From Paenibacillus psychroresistens (GTDB lineage: Bacteria > Bacillota > Bacilli > Paenibacillales > NBRC-103111): a stretch of DNA of 64,000 nucleotides. Position 1 is the stretch's first letter, and each line of letters begins with the position of its first letter. Location: positions 4,688,001 to 4,752,000 of the forward strand of contig NZ_CP034235.1 in NCBI RefSeq assembly GCF_009728935.1. Direction: 5' to 3'. Of the stretch, positions 1 to 9,540 are shown piece after piece. The position numbers were made by a program, and so were the translations under genes. The notes under the pieces are model-generated. The model did not search any database and had not been told where the DNA came from. It saw only the letters and a list, made by a program, of their open reading frames with translations.

Positions 1-612
1 CAGCAGCCATGCTTGATGATTAATCCCGGCAATACGTGCGCGGACATTATCTGTGTTAATCCCAAACGGCTCAAGCAGATCCTTGGCACAAACCTGTACA
101 CTATGGCATAAGCCAACTGCTTTGACATTCGATCCATGCAGAATCGCTCCAGTAACGCTGGCCATTGGGTTGGTGTAATTCAATAACCAAGCATTGGGGC
201 ATACTTCTTCCATGATGCGGGCATAATCCAACATTACTGGAATTGTCCGCAGTGCTCGAAAAATACCTCCCACACCAAGGGTATCAGCGACGGTTTGTGT
301 TAAGCCGTATTTTAAGGGGATTTCAAAGTCAGCGAGAATCGTTGGATCGTAAGGGCCAACCGCAATCGCATTAACCACATAATTGGCGTTAGCTAGCGCC
401 GCGCGCGGATCGTCATAAGCAACTATTTTCGCTTTTCCACCTAAATTAGCACTGAGGGTTTTTAAGAGCAATTCGGATTGCTTTAATCTAATTGGATCGA
501 TATCATACAAGGCCATTTCGGCAGACTCCAATGCTGGGCTGAGCATGCAGTCTCCCAGTACATTACGGGCAAATATTGAGCTTCCTGCTCCAAGAAAAGT
601 TATTTTTGGCAT
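1..612 (-). CDS. lplD: GH4 family alpha-glycosidase (LplD/MelA type), N-terminal part, cut by window edge
   Basis: This is the N-terminal 204 codons of a glycoside hydrolase family 4 enzyme; the rest lies beyond base 1. The start ATG at 612 follows a GGA spaced 8 nt upstream. The protein opens with MPKITFLGAGSS, a Rossmann GAGS loop for the NAD cofactor of this family. Also visible are the NYTNPM motif, Cys169 in GLCHS and His199 in AGINHQAW, at the spacing of the GH4 metal-binding Cys and His. GH4 enzymes cleave glycosides by NAD-dependent oxidation at C3 with Mn2+. The gene is last after a binding protein and two permeases, the order of Bacillus subtilis lplABCD, whose LplD is an alpha-galacturonidase. 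Alpha-galactosidase is the alternative, so substrate is uncertain while the family is firm. Confidence 0.9.
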   Translation of the reverse strand, partial: MPKITFLGAGSSIFARNVLGDCMLSPALESAEMALYDIDPIRLKQSELLLKTLSANLGGKAKIVAYDDPRAALANANYVVNAIAVGPYDPTILADFEIPLKYGLTQTVADTLGVGGIFRALRTIPVMLDYARIMEEVCPNAWLLNYTNPMASVTGAILHGSNVKAVGLCHSVQVCAKDLLEPFGINTDNVRARIAGINHQAWLL

Positions 613-652
613 ATGATCATTCCATTCTGTGTGATTTATTTTGTAAGTTGAG

Positions 653-1537
653 TTAACCTTTGACACTGCCTAACATAATGCCCTCAGCAAAATACTTTTG
701 TAAAAAGGGATAAACCAGCAATACAGGCAAGGTTGCTACAAAAACCTGAGCTGCACGCGAGGTTCTTTCGGAGACAGTGGCAAGTGTTACTTGGTCTGCT
801 GAGGATAACAAGCTTATATCCCGATTGACAACAACAGTTTGCAGATAGCTTTGCAGTGGATAATGGATTGGATTATTCATCAGAATTAAGCCTTCAAACC
901 AGGAATTCCAATGGGTGACGATACAGAATAAAGTTAGTGTGGCAACAGCCGGCATAGACAGTGGCAAGGCAATTTTCCACAAGGTTTGCCAAGCGCTGGC
1001 TCCATCCATTAAGGCAGATTCATCGAGCTCTGGCGGCAATGACTTAAAGAAATTTAGCATGAGGATGACATTAAATACAGGTACAGCTCCAGGTAGAATC
1101 AGCGCCCAGAAAGTATCCATAATACCTGTAGCTTTAATGGTCATGAACCACGGAATTAGCCCGCCGCTGAATAATATTGTAATGACAAAATACCAAGCAT
1201 ACGTATTGCGGTATCTAAAAATTCGTTTATCTTTAGACAAAGGATAAGCAATAAGGATCGTGAGCAGCATATTCACTGGAACTCCTACAGCTACCCGCTT
1301 TAATGAAATCAGAAATGCAGTTATAAATTCAGGCTTATTCAGCACAAATTGATAGGATTTTAAAGTGAAATCAATCGGCCATAGCTTTACCAGACCCGCG
1401 CTTTCCGCTGTACTGGAGCTAAAAGAAATAGCCAGCACATTGATCATTGGAAGCAGACAAGCTGCTGCTATCAGGATTAAAAACGTATAATTAAAGACGG
1501 AGAAAACTGTTCCGCTCCATGATTTATGCGTAGTCAT
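653..1537 (-). CDS. lplC: Carbohydrate ABC transporter permease, LplC/YtcP type
   Basis: This is a 294-residue inner-membrane permease of the CUT1 carbohydrate ABC family. About six hydrophobic segments are visible, the first at residues 15-38. The EAA loop that contacts the ATPase is clear near residues 173-196 (ESALMDGASAWQTLWK followed by LPLSMP). The C-terminus EGIMLGSVKG is typical of the LplC/YtcP branch. A GGAAGG motif precedes the ATG. It pairs with the upstream LplB-type permease (25-bp gap) and is followed by the GH4 gene. No ATPase gene is present, as is usual for this subfamily, which borrows a shared MsmX-like ATPase encoded elsewhere. The substrate is probably an oligosaccharide matching the GH4 enzyme. 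Confidence 0.93.
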   Translation of the reverse strand: MTTHKSWSGTVFSVFNYTFLILIAAACLLPMINVLAISFSSSTAESAGLVKLWPIDFTLKSYQFVLNKPEFITAFLISLKRVAVGVPVNMLLTILIAYPLSKDKRIFRYRNTYAWYFVITILFSGGLIPWFMTIKATGIMDTFWALILPGAVPVFNVILMLNFFKSLPPELDESALMDGASAWQTLWKIALPLSMPAVATLTLFCIVTHWNSWFEGLILMNNPIHYPLQSYLQTVVVNRDISLLSSADQVTLATVSERTSRAAQVFVATLPVLLVYPFLQKYFAEGIMLGSVKG

Positions 1538-1562
1538 GATGTTTGCCTTCCTTTCCTTTCAT

Positions 1563-2462
1563 TTAAAAGATACGATGATCCGTATACCGATAAGCTAATG
1601 CATAAGCTACGCCAAGCATCGTAAATGAAACGACGGACTTAAATAATCCAACGGCTGTGGCAACACCATAATTTGCGTCAACCATCCCGAGTCTGAAAAC
1701 CAGTGTGTCGATAATATCACCCGTTTTATATACCTGGGGACTATACAAATTGAATACTTGCTCAAAACCAGCGTTAAGCACATTGCCCATACTGAGGATA
1801 GTCATCACCATAATAATCGGCAGCAAGCCTGGCAAGGTAACATGAAGTGTTTGTTTAAGACGTCCTGCCCCATCCATCTTAGCTGCTTCATAAAGCGTGG
1901 GATCAATCCCTGTTAATGCTGCCAGATAAATGATCGTACCATAACCAAATTCCTTCCAAATATCAGTCGAAACCAAGGTATACGGAAACCAGCTCACATC
2001 GCCTAGAAAATAAATCGGTTCGATCCCAAACCAGCCGAGCAATTGATTCACTATCCCCGAAGATGGCGATAAAATATCAATTATGATACCGCTGAGAATA
2101 ATCCATGATAAAAAATGCGGAAAATAAATAATCGTTTGTAAGCTTCGTTTGAACCAGCGTTTTCTAATCTCATTTAATAGCAATGTAAATATAACGGGTA
2201 TTATAACACCTAGCACTATTTTCATAATTGCAATGAAAACGGTATTCCACAAGACTTGGAAAATGTCCGGTAGATTCAGCATAAATCTGAAGTTAGCCCA
2301 TCCAACCCAAGGGGATGTAAACATCCCCTTCGTTGGAGAAAACCGTTCAAATGCCATAATTATACCCGCCATAGGAACGTAGCTATAAATGAACACCAGT
2401 ATAGCGCCCGGTAAGATCATGAGGTGAAAAGGCAGTTCCCGCAACGTTCTTTTTCTTAGCAT
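1563..2462 (-). CDS. lplB: Carbohydrate ABC transporter permease, LplB type
   Basis: This 299-residue permease has about six membrane segments; the first (residues 13-35) carries the LPGAILVFIYSYVPMAGI pattern of LplB/YteP proteins. The EAA loop reads YEAAKMDGAGRLKQTL followed by LPGLLPI around residues 190-215. The start ATG at 2462 is preceded by a strong AGGAGG five bases upstream. It lies between the binding lipoprotein (41-bp gap) and LplC, as expected for a CUT1 importer with two different permease subunits. Transcription presumably starts upstream of the binding protein. Confidence 0.93.
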   Translation of the reverse strand: MLRKRTLRELPFHLMILPGAILVFIYSYVPMAGIIMAFERFSPTKGMFTSPWVGWANFRFMLNLPDIFQVLWNTVFIAIMKIVLGVIIPVIFTLLLNEIRKRWFKRSLQTIIYFPHFLSWIILSGIIIDILSPSSGIVNQLLGWFGIEPIYFLGDVSWFPYTLVSTDIWKEFGYGTIIYLAALTGIDPTLYEAAKMDGAGRLKQTLHVTLPGLLPIIMVMTILSMGNVLNAGFEQVFNLYSPQVYKTGDIIDTLVFRLGMVDANYGVATAVGLFKSVVSFTMLGVAYALAYRYTDHRIF

Positions 2463-2503
2463 AATGGCCTCCTATCAGCATACATTCTTGGCAAGCTGAC
2501 AGA

Positions 2504-4210
2504 TTACTTCTGAGTGGCAAACCAGGTATTCACTTCTTCTGTAATTTTATCTCCACCAAGCTGTTTCCATTTAGTAACATACTGATCAAACTCTTCCATC
2601 TTCCCGCGAATTATAATACTGGTGAAGGCTTCGATTTGCAGCTTTTTTAGTGTCGAATTGCTTTGAGTCATCGTTGTAGTTGGTGCGCCAAAATATTGGT
2701 CATCCATTAAAGTTTTATTCTTCGAGTAGCCATCGATTACGGAAAGTGAACCCAGCGGTCCATACATTTTGTAATTGCCGTAGAAGTTGACATCTCCAGC
2801 CAAGAATTTCAAGCTGTTATCGTAATAACCTTTTTCTTCGGCATTTAATTGTGAGGCATCTTTAGACTCAAGCGCGCTTGTAACATGTAAATAGGCGTCT
2901 AAGTTTTTACGAGGAGCTTCTCCGTAAAGTAAAGCGTAGGAGAATACAGCTGTTCCATCTTTATCTACATTGAATTTCTCAGGCTCTGCGGTTTTACCGT
3001 AATTCTTCTCAAGCGCCAGGTTTAACATCTTAAGCGCAGCTTCTGGATTCTTCGCACCTTTTTTAACTACAAAATACGTGGTGATGGCAAAAGGAACTTG
3101 GGCATTAGCAGGCTGTCCATCGATTGTTGGAATTGCATATGGAGTCCATTCTGCTGCTGAGTTAGCTACTTTGCCATCCTGCAGCCAGCCAGCGCCAATA
3201 TTCCAAAAGTAGCCGTACAGCATGCCTAATTTTCCAGCATTCGCTGCTTCTTTAACCTTGCCTGCATCCTTAGTACCAAACTCTTTGTCAATTTGGCCAG
3301 CAGCATAAAGCTCATGCAGCTTTCCTAATGCTGTTTTCATTTCAGGCTGAGTGCTTCCATAAACCAATTTACCAGCAGCATCCTTCACCCAGATGTTAGG
3401 ATAAGCATGATAGCCGTTAAAGAAACCTTCCGTAGCGGCAAAATAATTCCCCGCTCCATCCGCGACATCTTTATTCATTCCTAAACCAAACGAATCCGCT
3501 TTACTGTTGCCATCTGGATCCTGAGTTGTGAAGGCTTCAGAAATTTTCAAGACATCTGCCATTGTTTTCGGCTCAGGCAGGTTTAATTTCTTCAACCAAT
3601 CAGAACGTACCCACAGGACGTCCGTCTGGCCTAATCCAGAGCCCATTTGTGGAAGGGCAAGTAGTTTACCATCAAAAGTTGCTGATTTAATGGCATTACC
3701 ACCATCCGATGCCAAGATTTCTTGGGTAAATGGGGCTGCATATTGCTTGTAAACATCCGTTAAATCTTCCAATTGGCCATCATCGGCCATTTTCTTCAAT
3801 TGTGTTACGTTAACCTCCATCACATCAGGCAAATCTGCTGTAGCAATGGCAATATTCGATTTTTGTTCATATTGAGCTTGCGGAGCAGTCCATAGATATT
3901 TGATTTTAATGCCTAGTGCTTCTTCATAAGCCTTTGACCAGACGTTGCTTTCCAAACTGTCGCCATTTAGATATTTTGTGCCATCCGAAATCTTTTTTAC
4001 AGCTGTAATTTCAATGGGAGGATCATACTTGGCTAACGGGTCAATAGCTGCTTGTGGTGTTGCATCCGTAGTTGCTGTTGTAGCTGCTGGGGTTGAGCTT
4101 GCTGTTTCATTTGCTGGTGTTTCTTCGGTAGCTGTTTTTGTAGTACAGCCCGCTGCACTGAATGCAAGTAACGCGATCGTACAACCAATAATCGTTTTTT
4201 TAAGCTTCAT
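2504..4210 (-). CDS. lplA: Extracellular solute-binding lipoprotein, LplA type
   Basis: This is a carbohydrate-binding lipoprotein of the family 1 solute-binding group. I chose the ATG at 4210 (MKLKKTIIG): GGGGAT lies 9 nt upstream, whereas the ATG at 4225 has almost no room for a ribosome binding site. A lipoprotein signal peptide ends in the lipobox SAAGC (Cys22). A Thr/Ala/Glu-rich flexible tether follows, then a large binding domain of about 500 residues. The length (568 aa) suits the long LplA/YtcQ subgroup. It is first in the operon with lplB, lplC and the GH4 gene and lies 174 bp downstream of a YesM/YesN pair that probably controls it. The ligand is not readable from the sequence; an oligogalacturonide-like or alpha-galactoside sugar is an inference from the GH4 partner. 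Confidence 0.92.
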   Translation of the reverse strand: MKLKKTIIGCTIALLAFSAAGCTTKTATEETPANETASSTPAATTATTDATPQAAIDPLAKYDPPIEITAVKKISDGTKYLNGDSLESNVWSKAYEEALGIKIKYLWTAPQAQYEQKSNIAIATADLPDVMEVNVTQLKKMADDGQLEDLTDVYKQYAAPFTQEILASDGGNAIKSATFDGKLLALPQMGSGLGQTDVLWVRSDWLKKLNLPEPKTMADVLKISEAFTTQDPDGNSKADSFGLGMNKDVADGAGNYFAATEGFFNGYHAYPNIWVKDAAGKLVYGSTQPEMKTALGKLHELYAAGQIDKEFGTKDAGKVKEAANAGKLGMLYGYFWNIGAGWLQDGKVANSAAEWTPYAIPTIDGQPANAQVPFAITTYFVVKKGAKNPEAALKMLNLALEKNYGKTAEPEKFNVDKDGTAVFSYALLYGEAPRKNLDAYLHVTSALESKDASQLNAEEKGYYDNSLKFLAGDVNFYGNYKMYGPLGSLSVIDGYSKNKTLMDDQYFGAPTTTMTQSNSTLKKLQIEAFTSIIIRGKMEEFDQYVTKWKQLGGDKITEEVNTWFATQK

Positions 4211-4236
4211 TTTGCTGATCCCCATCCCTTAGTGTA

Positions 4237-4305
4237 GTCATATTTTTGACCTCTTTAGTTTATCAAGCGCTAGCCCTAAGAGGTGAGTGGTGATTATATG
4301 AAGGT
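4237..4305 (-). promoter_or_regulatory. Candidate promoter of the lpl operon with two ACCTY repeats
   Basis: On the minus strand TTGATA (4261-4266) and TATGAC (4237-4242) lie 18 bp apart, a plausible -35/-10 pair just ahead of the binding-protein gene. Upstream, ACCTT (ending at 4305) and ACCTC (ending at 4284) start exactly 21 bp apart, the spacing expected for an AraC-type regulator such as the YesN-like protein encoded upstream. ACCTCTT also forms an inverted repeat with AAGAGGT (4249-4284). The repeat is short, so confidence is low. Confidence 0.3.
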
Positions 4306-4384
4306 AATGGGATTATTTTCTCCAATTTCCTTAGCTGACTATGATTAGAAAAAAAACTACACGATGAAGAAAAAAACCATCACA

Positions 4385-5425
4385 TTAGCGATTGTGGAGG
4401 TTCTGTCTGAGCTCACTTGGCAATATTCCGGTTTGTTCCTTAAACAATTTACTGAAATACCTTTGGTCGCTGAAGCCGCACTGTTCTGCAATCCAATAAA
4501 TCGGATGGTTCGTATTCTCAATCATCGCCTTCGCCCGTTCAATGGCAACTCTCTGCAAATAATGGGTGAATGAAATACCTAGAATTTCCTTAAAGCTCGT
4601 ACTGAAATAGCTTTTGCTTATATTCACTTTTTTACTTAACTCCGTTTGTGATATATGCGCTGCAGGATTCTCATGAATCATATCGATAGATTTAACGATC
4701 GCGTAAATAACATCCTCCGAATATTGTGATTTTCGCAGCCATCTCTGCAGCTCTATCCGCAATTCTTTGACCCAAATTAGCAGCTGATCTAAACGTGTTG
4801 GCAGCCCTCCATCTGTCTTCCAATCTGTAAAAACTGGAAAAGACAGCTGCCAGCTTTCGAAGGATGAAGCTACTATGCTGCTCCAATCCACTATATGATC
4901 TGTTGAAATCGCTACCGAATCATGAATTAATTCCTCATAAATACGATCATCAACCACCCAAATAACCTGACTCCATCGTTCAATAATTTGCTGGTTTAGC
5001 TGCGTCATGTTTGCCGTTTTCACGACACCTGCGATTGGTTTAATCTCGATATGCTTAACAATTCGCTGCAATATTTCATCTAAATTATGATCCTCCAGCT
5101 GTGTTTTGACGATGTAATCAATTGCCCCCAAACGCAGCGATTCTTGAATATAATCAAAATCCTGATGGCAGGTTAGCATAACCACCTTAATCGTAGAATC
5201 AAAAGCCTGAACGTGCTTTAACAATTCCAAGCCTGACATGCCAGGCATCGTAATATCGGTAATGACTAATTGCACAGATTGGGTACGCAAAAAAGCCAGC
5301 GCACTTTCTCCACTTGCAGCTTCGCCTATTATGTTAATCTTGTATTTTTCCCAAGGAAATATCATTCGCAAGCCTTTGCGTACCAAGCTCTCATCATCAA
5401 CGATTAATGCGTTATACATCCTCAT
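4385..5425 (-). CDS. YesN-type response regulator (REC + AraC helix-turn-helix)
   Basis: This 346-residue regulator has an N-terminal receiver domain (acidic pair DDE near residues 10-12, phospho-acceptor Asp57 in VITDITMPG, conserved Lys in IDYIVKTQ near 105). A linker follows, then a C-terminal AraC-type double helix-turn-helix (about 245-345, with the signatures ISKSYFSTSFKE and CGFSDQRYFSKLFKEQTG). It would be phosphorylated by the YesM-type kinase just upstream, with which it overlaps by 14 bp. Such pairs usually activate neighbouring sugar operons, here the lpl operon. ATG at 5425 is used; a second ATG at 5419 is possible because receiver homology starts at MYNALIV. Confidence 0.92.
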   Translation of the reverse strand: MRMYNALIVDDESLVRKGLRMIFPWEKYKINIIGEAASGESALAFLRTQSVQLVITDITMPGMSGLELLKHVQAFDSTIKVVMLTCHQDFDYIQESLRLGAIDYIVKTQLEDHNLDEILQRIVKHIEIKPIAGVVKTANMTQLNQQIIERWSQVIWVVDDRIYEELIHDSVAISTDHIVDWSSIVASSFESWQLSFPVFTDWKTDGGLPTRLDQLLIWVKELRIELQRWLRKSQYSEDVIYAIVKSIDMIHENPAAHISQTELSKKVNISKSYFSTSFKEILGISFTHYLQRVAIERAKAMIENTNHPIYWIAEQCGFSDQRYFSKLFKEQTGILPSELRQNLHNR

Positions 5426-7133
5426 GACTTCCCTTCATTGTGCCTGGCAGGTGGATGGAAATCGTTGTACCCTTACCGTTAGAACTAGCAATTTCTAGCT
5501 GAGCAGAAGCACCGTAATAAATATCGAGCATTTTTTTCACGTAATGCAAGCCAATACCCAAGCCTGATTTTTGGATATTATCCTCCTGTTCAAACAGCTG
5601 TGCCAATCTTTCCGCGGAAATTCCAATTCCGTTGTCCTTGACGATTAATAAGAGCTTCGACTCCTCTACCTTTTGGATAATGACGTTAATCTCGCCTTCC
5701 CCTTGCTCAAAACCATGATATAAGGAATTCTCCACAAGCGGCTGGAGTATAAAGCGCGGGATTGAAACATCCAATGCAGTTGGATCGATATCTAACAAAA
5801 CTTTAAATACGTGATCGTACCGTATATTCTGGAGCTGGATATAATCGCGAATTGCTTCAACTTCTTCTTCCACAGTCACAATGATGTTTTTTTTGCCAAG
5901 GTTATAATGGAGAACACGGGTAAATATCGTAACTAGCTGGGCTATGTTAGTCTGCCCCTGCATCCGTGCCAGCCATTGAATGGTATTCAGTGTATTATGC
6001 AAGAAATGCGGGTTTATCTGCACAAGCAGCTTTTCTACCTCCAGTTGCCCCCTCCGTTTCTCCTTCTCCTCCACATCCATAATTAAATCGACAATCTGGC
6101 CCCTCATTTGGTCAAAATTAAGCAAAAGCTGATCAAATTCAACCAGCCCTGTCATTGCCAGCGAGTTTGTGGTTTGGTCATTGCGAAATCGGGTGATTTC
6201 CTTATTAATCAAACGAATCGGTCCATAAACCTTTTTCCAGATGAACCAAGCTAATCCTACGCCTACAATGAGCGATAAACAAGAAAACAAGATAAATTGC
6301 ACAATCCATTTATTTATCTCATGGTTATAGACGCTGAATGGAATTAGCTGATAAACCTTCCAGTCATAAATGCTCGTAGCTGAAAAAACCTTATAGCCTT
6401 TAGGAGCTGCAAAAGCTTGTCCCACTTGGTTTATTTTCGCCAAATTACTGTAAGTAACTGTACCCTTTGGGTTCACAATAACATGATAAGAATCGGATGT
6501 CTTAGCATTCTGAGCAAACATGGTTTCCATTCCAGTTAGTTTAGTTTCAATATACGCATAAATCGTATGACCCACACCATCAGGCATTGTCCGGACCAAG
6601 GAGAAAACAAGACTATTATCATTCGTATTTAACGAGGTATAAGGACCATAGTATTTCAGCAAATTTTTCTCATAAAATAACGGGAGCTGATCAATCAGAA
6701 AGGTTGGAGCAATGTTGCTATTAGAGAAAATAATCGGATCCTTGTAATCCGGAGTATAGTAAAACATAACGCCTAGGTTGGGATTGGCAAAATTAACATT
6801 CAGCATGGAAGCATTAATATCGGCATATAAATTACGTTTCTCTAATTCATCCTGATTGGCTATGAATTTGACAACATCACGGCCAATCCCGCCTTCAATC
6901 GCCAACAGCTGTGAAACACTTGTCGTATCATCCAATCTTCTTTCAAGCTCATTAGTCTCACGTGTGATATTAGTCTGAATATCTTTCTCAATTTTCTCTG
7001 TTTGTACAATGTAAATCCAGCGATACGAAATATAGCCCGTTAAAATAATTGGAATAACCGTTGTGATAATAAGGACGATAGCTAGATTGCCTTTTAATGA
7101 TCTAATTAATGAAAAACGCTTAAATAGCTTCAT
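5412..7133 (-). CDS. YesM-type sensor histidine kinase
   Basis: This is a 573-residue membrane kinase. Membrane segments lie near residues 15-36 and 278-300 and bracket a roughly 240-residue extracellular sensor of the Cache type. A HAMP linker follows, then the His_kinase domain with phospho-acceptor His376 in QINPHFLHNTLN, and a HATPase domain with N-box LVENSLYHGF, G1 box DNGIGIS and GLGIGLHYV. A GGGGG motif lies 7 nt before the ATG. The gene starts 15 bp after the antiporter gene and overlaps the response regulator, so the three may be co-transcribed. The expected role is sensing an extracellular carbohydrate or its binding protein and phosphorylating the YesN-like partner. Confidence 0.93.
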   Translation of the reverse strand: MKLFKRFSLIRSLKGNLAIVLIITTVIPIILTGYISYRWIYIVQTEKIEKDIQTNITRETNELERRLDDTTSVSQLLAIEGGIGRDVVKFIANQDELEKRNLYADINASMLNVNFANPNLGVMFYYTPDYKDPIIFSNSNIAPTFLIDQLPLFYEKNLLKYYGPYTSLNTNDNSLVFSLVRTMPDGVGHTIYAYIETKLTGMETMFAQNAKTSDSYHVIVNPKGTVTYSNLAKINQVGQAFAAPKGYKVFSATSIYDWKVYQLIPFSVYNHEINKWIVQFILFSCLSLIVGVGLAWFIWKKVYGPIRLINKEITRFRNDQTTNSLAMTGLVEFDQLLLNFDQMRGQIVDLIMDVEEKEKRRGQLEVEKLLVQINPHFLHNTLNTIQWLARMQGQTNIAQLVTIFTRVLHYNLGKKNIIVTVEEEVEAIRDYIQLQNIRYDHVFKVLLDIDPTALDVSIPRFILQPLVENSLYHGFEQGEGEINVIIQKVEESKLLLIVKDNGIGISAERLAQLFEQEDNIQKSGLGIGLHYVKKMLDIYYGASAQLEIASSNGKGTTISIHLPGTMKGSHEDV

Positions 7134-7148
7134 TTAGCAGCCCCCATC

Positions 7149-9179
7149 TCACAGCCCTGCCTCAATAATATCAGCTTCTCTGATGCTCACCTGCTGCTGC
7201 AGCTTATTCAATACCTTGCGTGAAATAATGGTTTGTTCGAACATGGTCTGCAGGGCATTGCGTTCTGCTTGGATCGAGATAATCTCCATTTCACTCTTCT
7301 GCTCATTAAATGTATCCGTACAATTATAAGCAGATAGCTGCTTGCGCAAGCCTATCATGATTTGATTATAATAGGCTATAACATTAAGCACGGCAACCTC
7401 GTTTCCCTTGTGTTTGGATTGGCTGACCTGTCTTACGGCTTCCTCAGACGTACGGATTCTGAGAATCCGCATGGTCGTTAAATCAGAAGCTGTATGAGAT
7501 AAGGCATGCTTTTGAGGGGAGAGGATCATTAATACTTTCTCCCACAGCAGCGAGAATAACAAGGTAATGAAATGCAGCTTATTCGTTAATACCATTTCGA
7601 TTTTCGTGAGCACTATTTGCAGCCTTTGCACATCCTGGTGACTAGCCTCGCCTTTATCTAATAATTGCTCGAGATAATCTCTTTCCTTCTCCACAGCAAA
7701 ACGATGCAATTTCATTTGTTCCCGTCGGTTATTCGCGTTATATTCCACTCTAGAACGACTGGTGTTGATTTCAACAAGCCGTTGTTCATTTGAATTAATC
7801 ACTAAAGACGCCGCTATATTATTCTCGCTGTTCTTCGTGTTCTTAATCGCTTGAATCGCAGCTTGAATCGCTTTGATTTGTGCTGCTTTTTCCAAGTCAT
7901 CCTCGAGAGAAGCGGAGCGCGGACCATTCTTAGCTGTGAGGATAGGTAAGGCAATGCTAGCGACTATTAACGACAGCAGAATCACACCAGCAGCCAGAAA
8001 AATCATTAAACTCCGTTCGGGAAATGGGGCTCCACTATGGAGAAACAAAGGAATGGAAAAAGCACCAGCCAGTGTTAATGCACCACGTACCCCCGAAACA
8101 GAAATGATCATAATATTGAGCAGGGACGGTTTTTCCGCTTTAATTTTGGAGTTCCATGCGACCGGTTTAGTTATTTTACTTCCAAGGAATAGCCATAGGA
8201 ATCGAATACCCATCAATAATAAGTAGAGAAGCACCACGTAACCGACTGCTGCATAATTATTATAAGCAGAGTCACTAAAAATACTATTCAATACGTCCGG
8301 AACCTGAAGCCCCAGCAGGATAAACACAAGCCCATTTAAGACGAATAAAATCACTGACCAGGTACTATCCGAAACAACCTTAAGCTCCATAATTGGAGAT
8401 TCCGATTTATCCTGCTCGATTGCATGCACGATTCCGCCTGCAACGGCAGCCAAGATACCGGAAAGGCCAAACTCTTCAGCCAGAATATATAGTAAGAACG
8501 GTGTGAGAATAAGAATTAACATATGTACCGTAACATCTTCCATACCAAAGCGGCGTAACAATAATCTTCCCCAAATGAAAATCATCGAGAGCAAGGCTCC
8601 AAACAAAAGCCCGCCTAAAGCGATGATAATAAAGCTAAAGCTGGCTTCCCAAATCGAGAATAAACCAGTAACCGTTGCCGCTATCGCAAACTTAAAGGCA
8701 ACTAGACCCGAAGCATCATTCATCAGTGCTTCACCTTCAAGCAGTCTCTGGATCTGCTTCGGCATATGAATTCTTGCTGACATCGCTGAAACAGCAACTG
8801 CATCCGTAGGCGAAAGAATTGCTGCTAAACCAAAAGCTGCAGCCAACGGCATAGTCGGAATTAAAGCATGCAGCGCATAACCGCCTATCAGAATAGTTAA
8901 GAAAACCAATCCAACCGCAAGCAATAAAATTGGGGCTCTAAGTCTCCATAATTCTTCGCGCGGTGTTTTTTTACCATCATTAAACAACAAGGGTGCGATA
9001 AATAACACCAGGAATAGCTCTGGATCTATCGGTACGTGGATATCAAATGGCAGCATGATCAGAATAATGCCCAGCATAATTTGAATCAACGGAATCGGAA
9101 CAAACGGAATGAACCGTTGGATAACATGCGATATACCAATTAAAGATAAAAGCACTAAGATAGCTAAAAATATTTCCAT
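7149..9179 (-). CDS. CPA1 family Na+/H+ antiporter (NhaP/NhaK type)
   Basis: This is a 676-residue integral membrane antiporter of the monovalent cation:proton antiporter-1 family. About twelve membrane segments cover residues 1-410. The signature GEALMNDASGLVAFKFA near 148-164 contains the Asn-Asp pair of the ion-binding site, and SGVRGALTLAGAFSIP near 362-377 is the second conserved segment. A long hydrophilic C-terminal region (about 415-676), predicted helical, is like that of YvgP/NhaK proteins of Bacilli. The role is export of Na+ or K+ in exchange for protons. GGGG lies 10 nt before the ATG. Its position directly ahead of the YesM/YesN genes may be an accident of operon fusion; no functional link is visible. 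Confidence 0.9.
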   Translation of the reverse strand: MEIFLAILVLLSLIGISHVIQRFIPFVPIPLIQIMLGIILIMLPFDIHVPIDPELFLVLFIAPLLFNDGKKTPREELWRLRAPILLLAVGLVFLTILIGGYALHALIPTMPLAAAFGLAAILSPTDAVAVSAMSARIHMPKQIQRLLEGEALMNDASGLVAFKFAIAATVTGLFSIWEASFSFIIIALGGLLFGALLSMIFIWGRLLLRRFGMEDVTVHMLILILTPFLLYILAEEFGLSGILAAVAGGIVHAIEQDKSESPIMELKVVSDSTWSVILFVLNGLVFILLGLQVPDVLNSIFSDSAYNNYAAVGYVVLLYLLLMGIRFLWLFLGSKITKPVAWNSKIKAEKPSLLNIMIISVSGVRGALTLAGAFSIPLFLHSGAPFPERSLMIFLAAGVILLSLIVASIALPILTAKNGPRSASLEDDLEKAAQIKAIQAAIQAIKNTKNSENNIAASLVINSNEQRLVEINTSRSRVEYNANNRREQMKLHRFAVEKERDYLEQLLDKGEASHQDVQRLQIVLTKIEMVLTNKLHFITLLFSLLWEKVLMILSPQKHALSHTASDLTTMRILRIRTSEEAVRQVSQSKHKGNEVAVLNVIAYYNQIMIGLRKQLSAYNCTDTFNEQKSEMEIISIQAERNALQTMFEQTIISRKVLNKLQQQVSIREADIIEAGL

Positions 9180-9264
9180 GATTCATGTGCCCCTTTGCTA
9201 TATAAACCTAGCTCTATTGTAAATGCGCCGCTAGAAAAACTCAATTAGCGCTGATAACTAATTA

Positions 9265-9293
9265 TTGAAACCGAATATGATTTAGGATATACT
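9265..9293 (+). promoter_or_regulatory. Sigma-A promoter of the T-box/serS transcript
   Basis: TTGAAA (9265-9270) and TATACT (9288-9293) are separated by exactly 17 bp, close to the vegetative consensus. They lie upstream of the T-box leader. Confidence 0.65.
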
Positions 9294-9516
9294 TTGTAAC
9301 AACTAATTTCAAATCTGAATTATGCCAATGACGAGCTTCCAACTCCGAGGTGTTTTCGACAAGAGTATAGCTTTCATTGTACTCCCTAAGTTAACCGGCA
9401 CCGACCGTTATAGCGGACCAAGTGGATCAAGCAGCTAATTACTGCGCGATCAAGTTGGGTGGCACCGCGAAAAAAGCGCTCTTCGTCCCAAATGACAAGG
9501 GGGCTTTTTGTGTTTT
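9294..9516 (+). promoter_or_regulatory. T-box riboswitch leader of serS
   Basis: The core T-box GTTGGGTGGCACCGCG lies at 9454-9469. It is followed by a rho-independent terminator in which AAAAAGC (from about 9470) can pair with GCTTTTT, with CCC/GGG pairing inside the stem, ending in a T-rich run near 9516. Uncharged tRNA-Ser should bind the leader and favour the antiterminator, so the synthetase is made when Ser-tRNA charging falls. A possible Ser codon TCC is at 9383-9385, but the stem I fold is not canonical enough for me to place the specifier loop with confidence. Confidence 0.85.
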
Positions 9517-9540
9517 TCCAATTAAGAGGAGCGTGGTGCT

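Noticed and set aside
915-1247. Plus-strand frame of 110 codons inside lplC
   Set aside because: Antisense to a well-supported permease gene, without a ribosome binding site or homology.
4364-4573. Short plus-strand frame at the end of the first YesN-type gene
   Set aside because: It is antisense to the AraC domain coding region and lacks any support.
9454-9516. Possible tRNA-like or small RNA gene before serS
   Set aside because: The structure is the T-box antiterminator and terminator of the serS leader.
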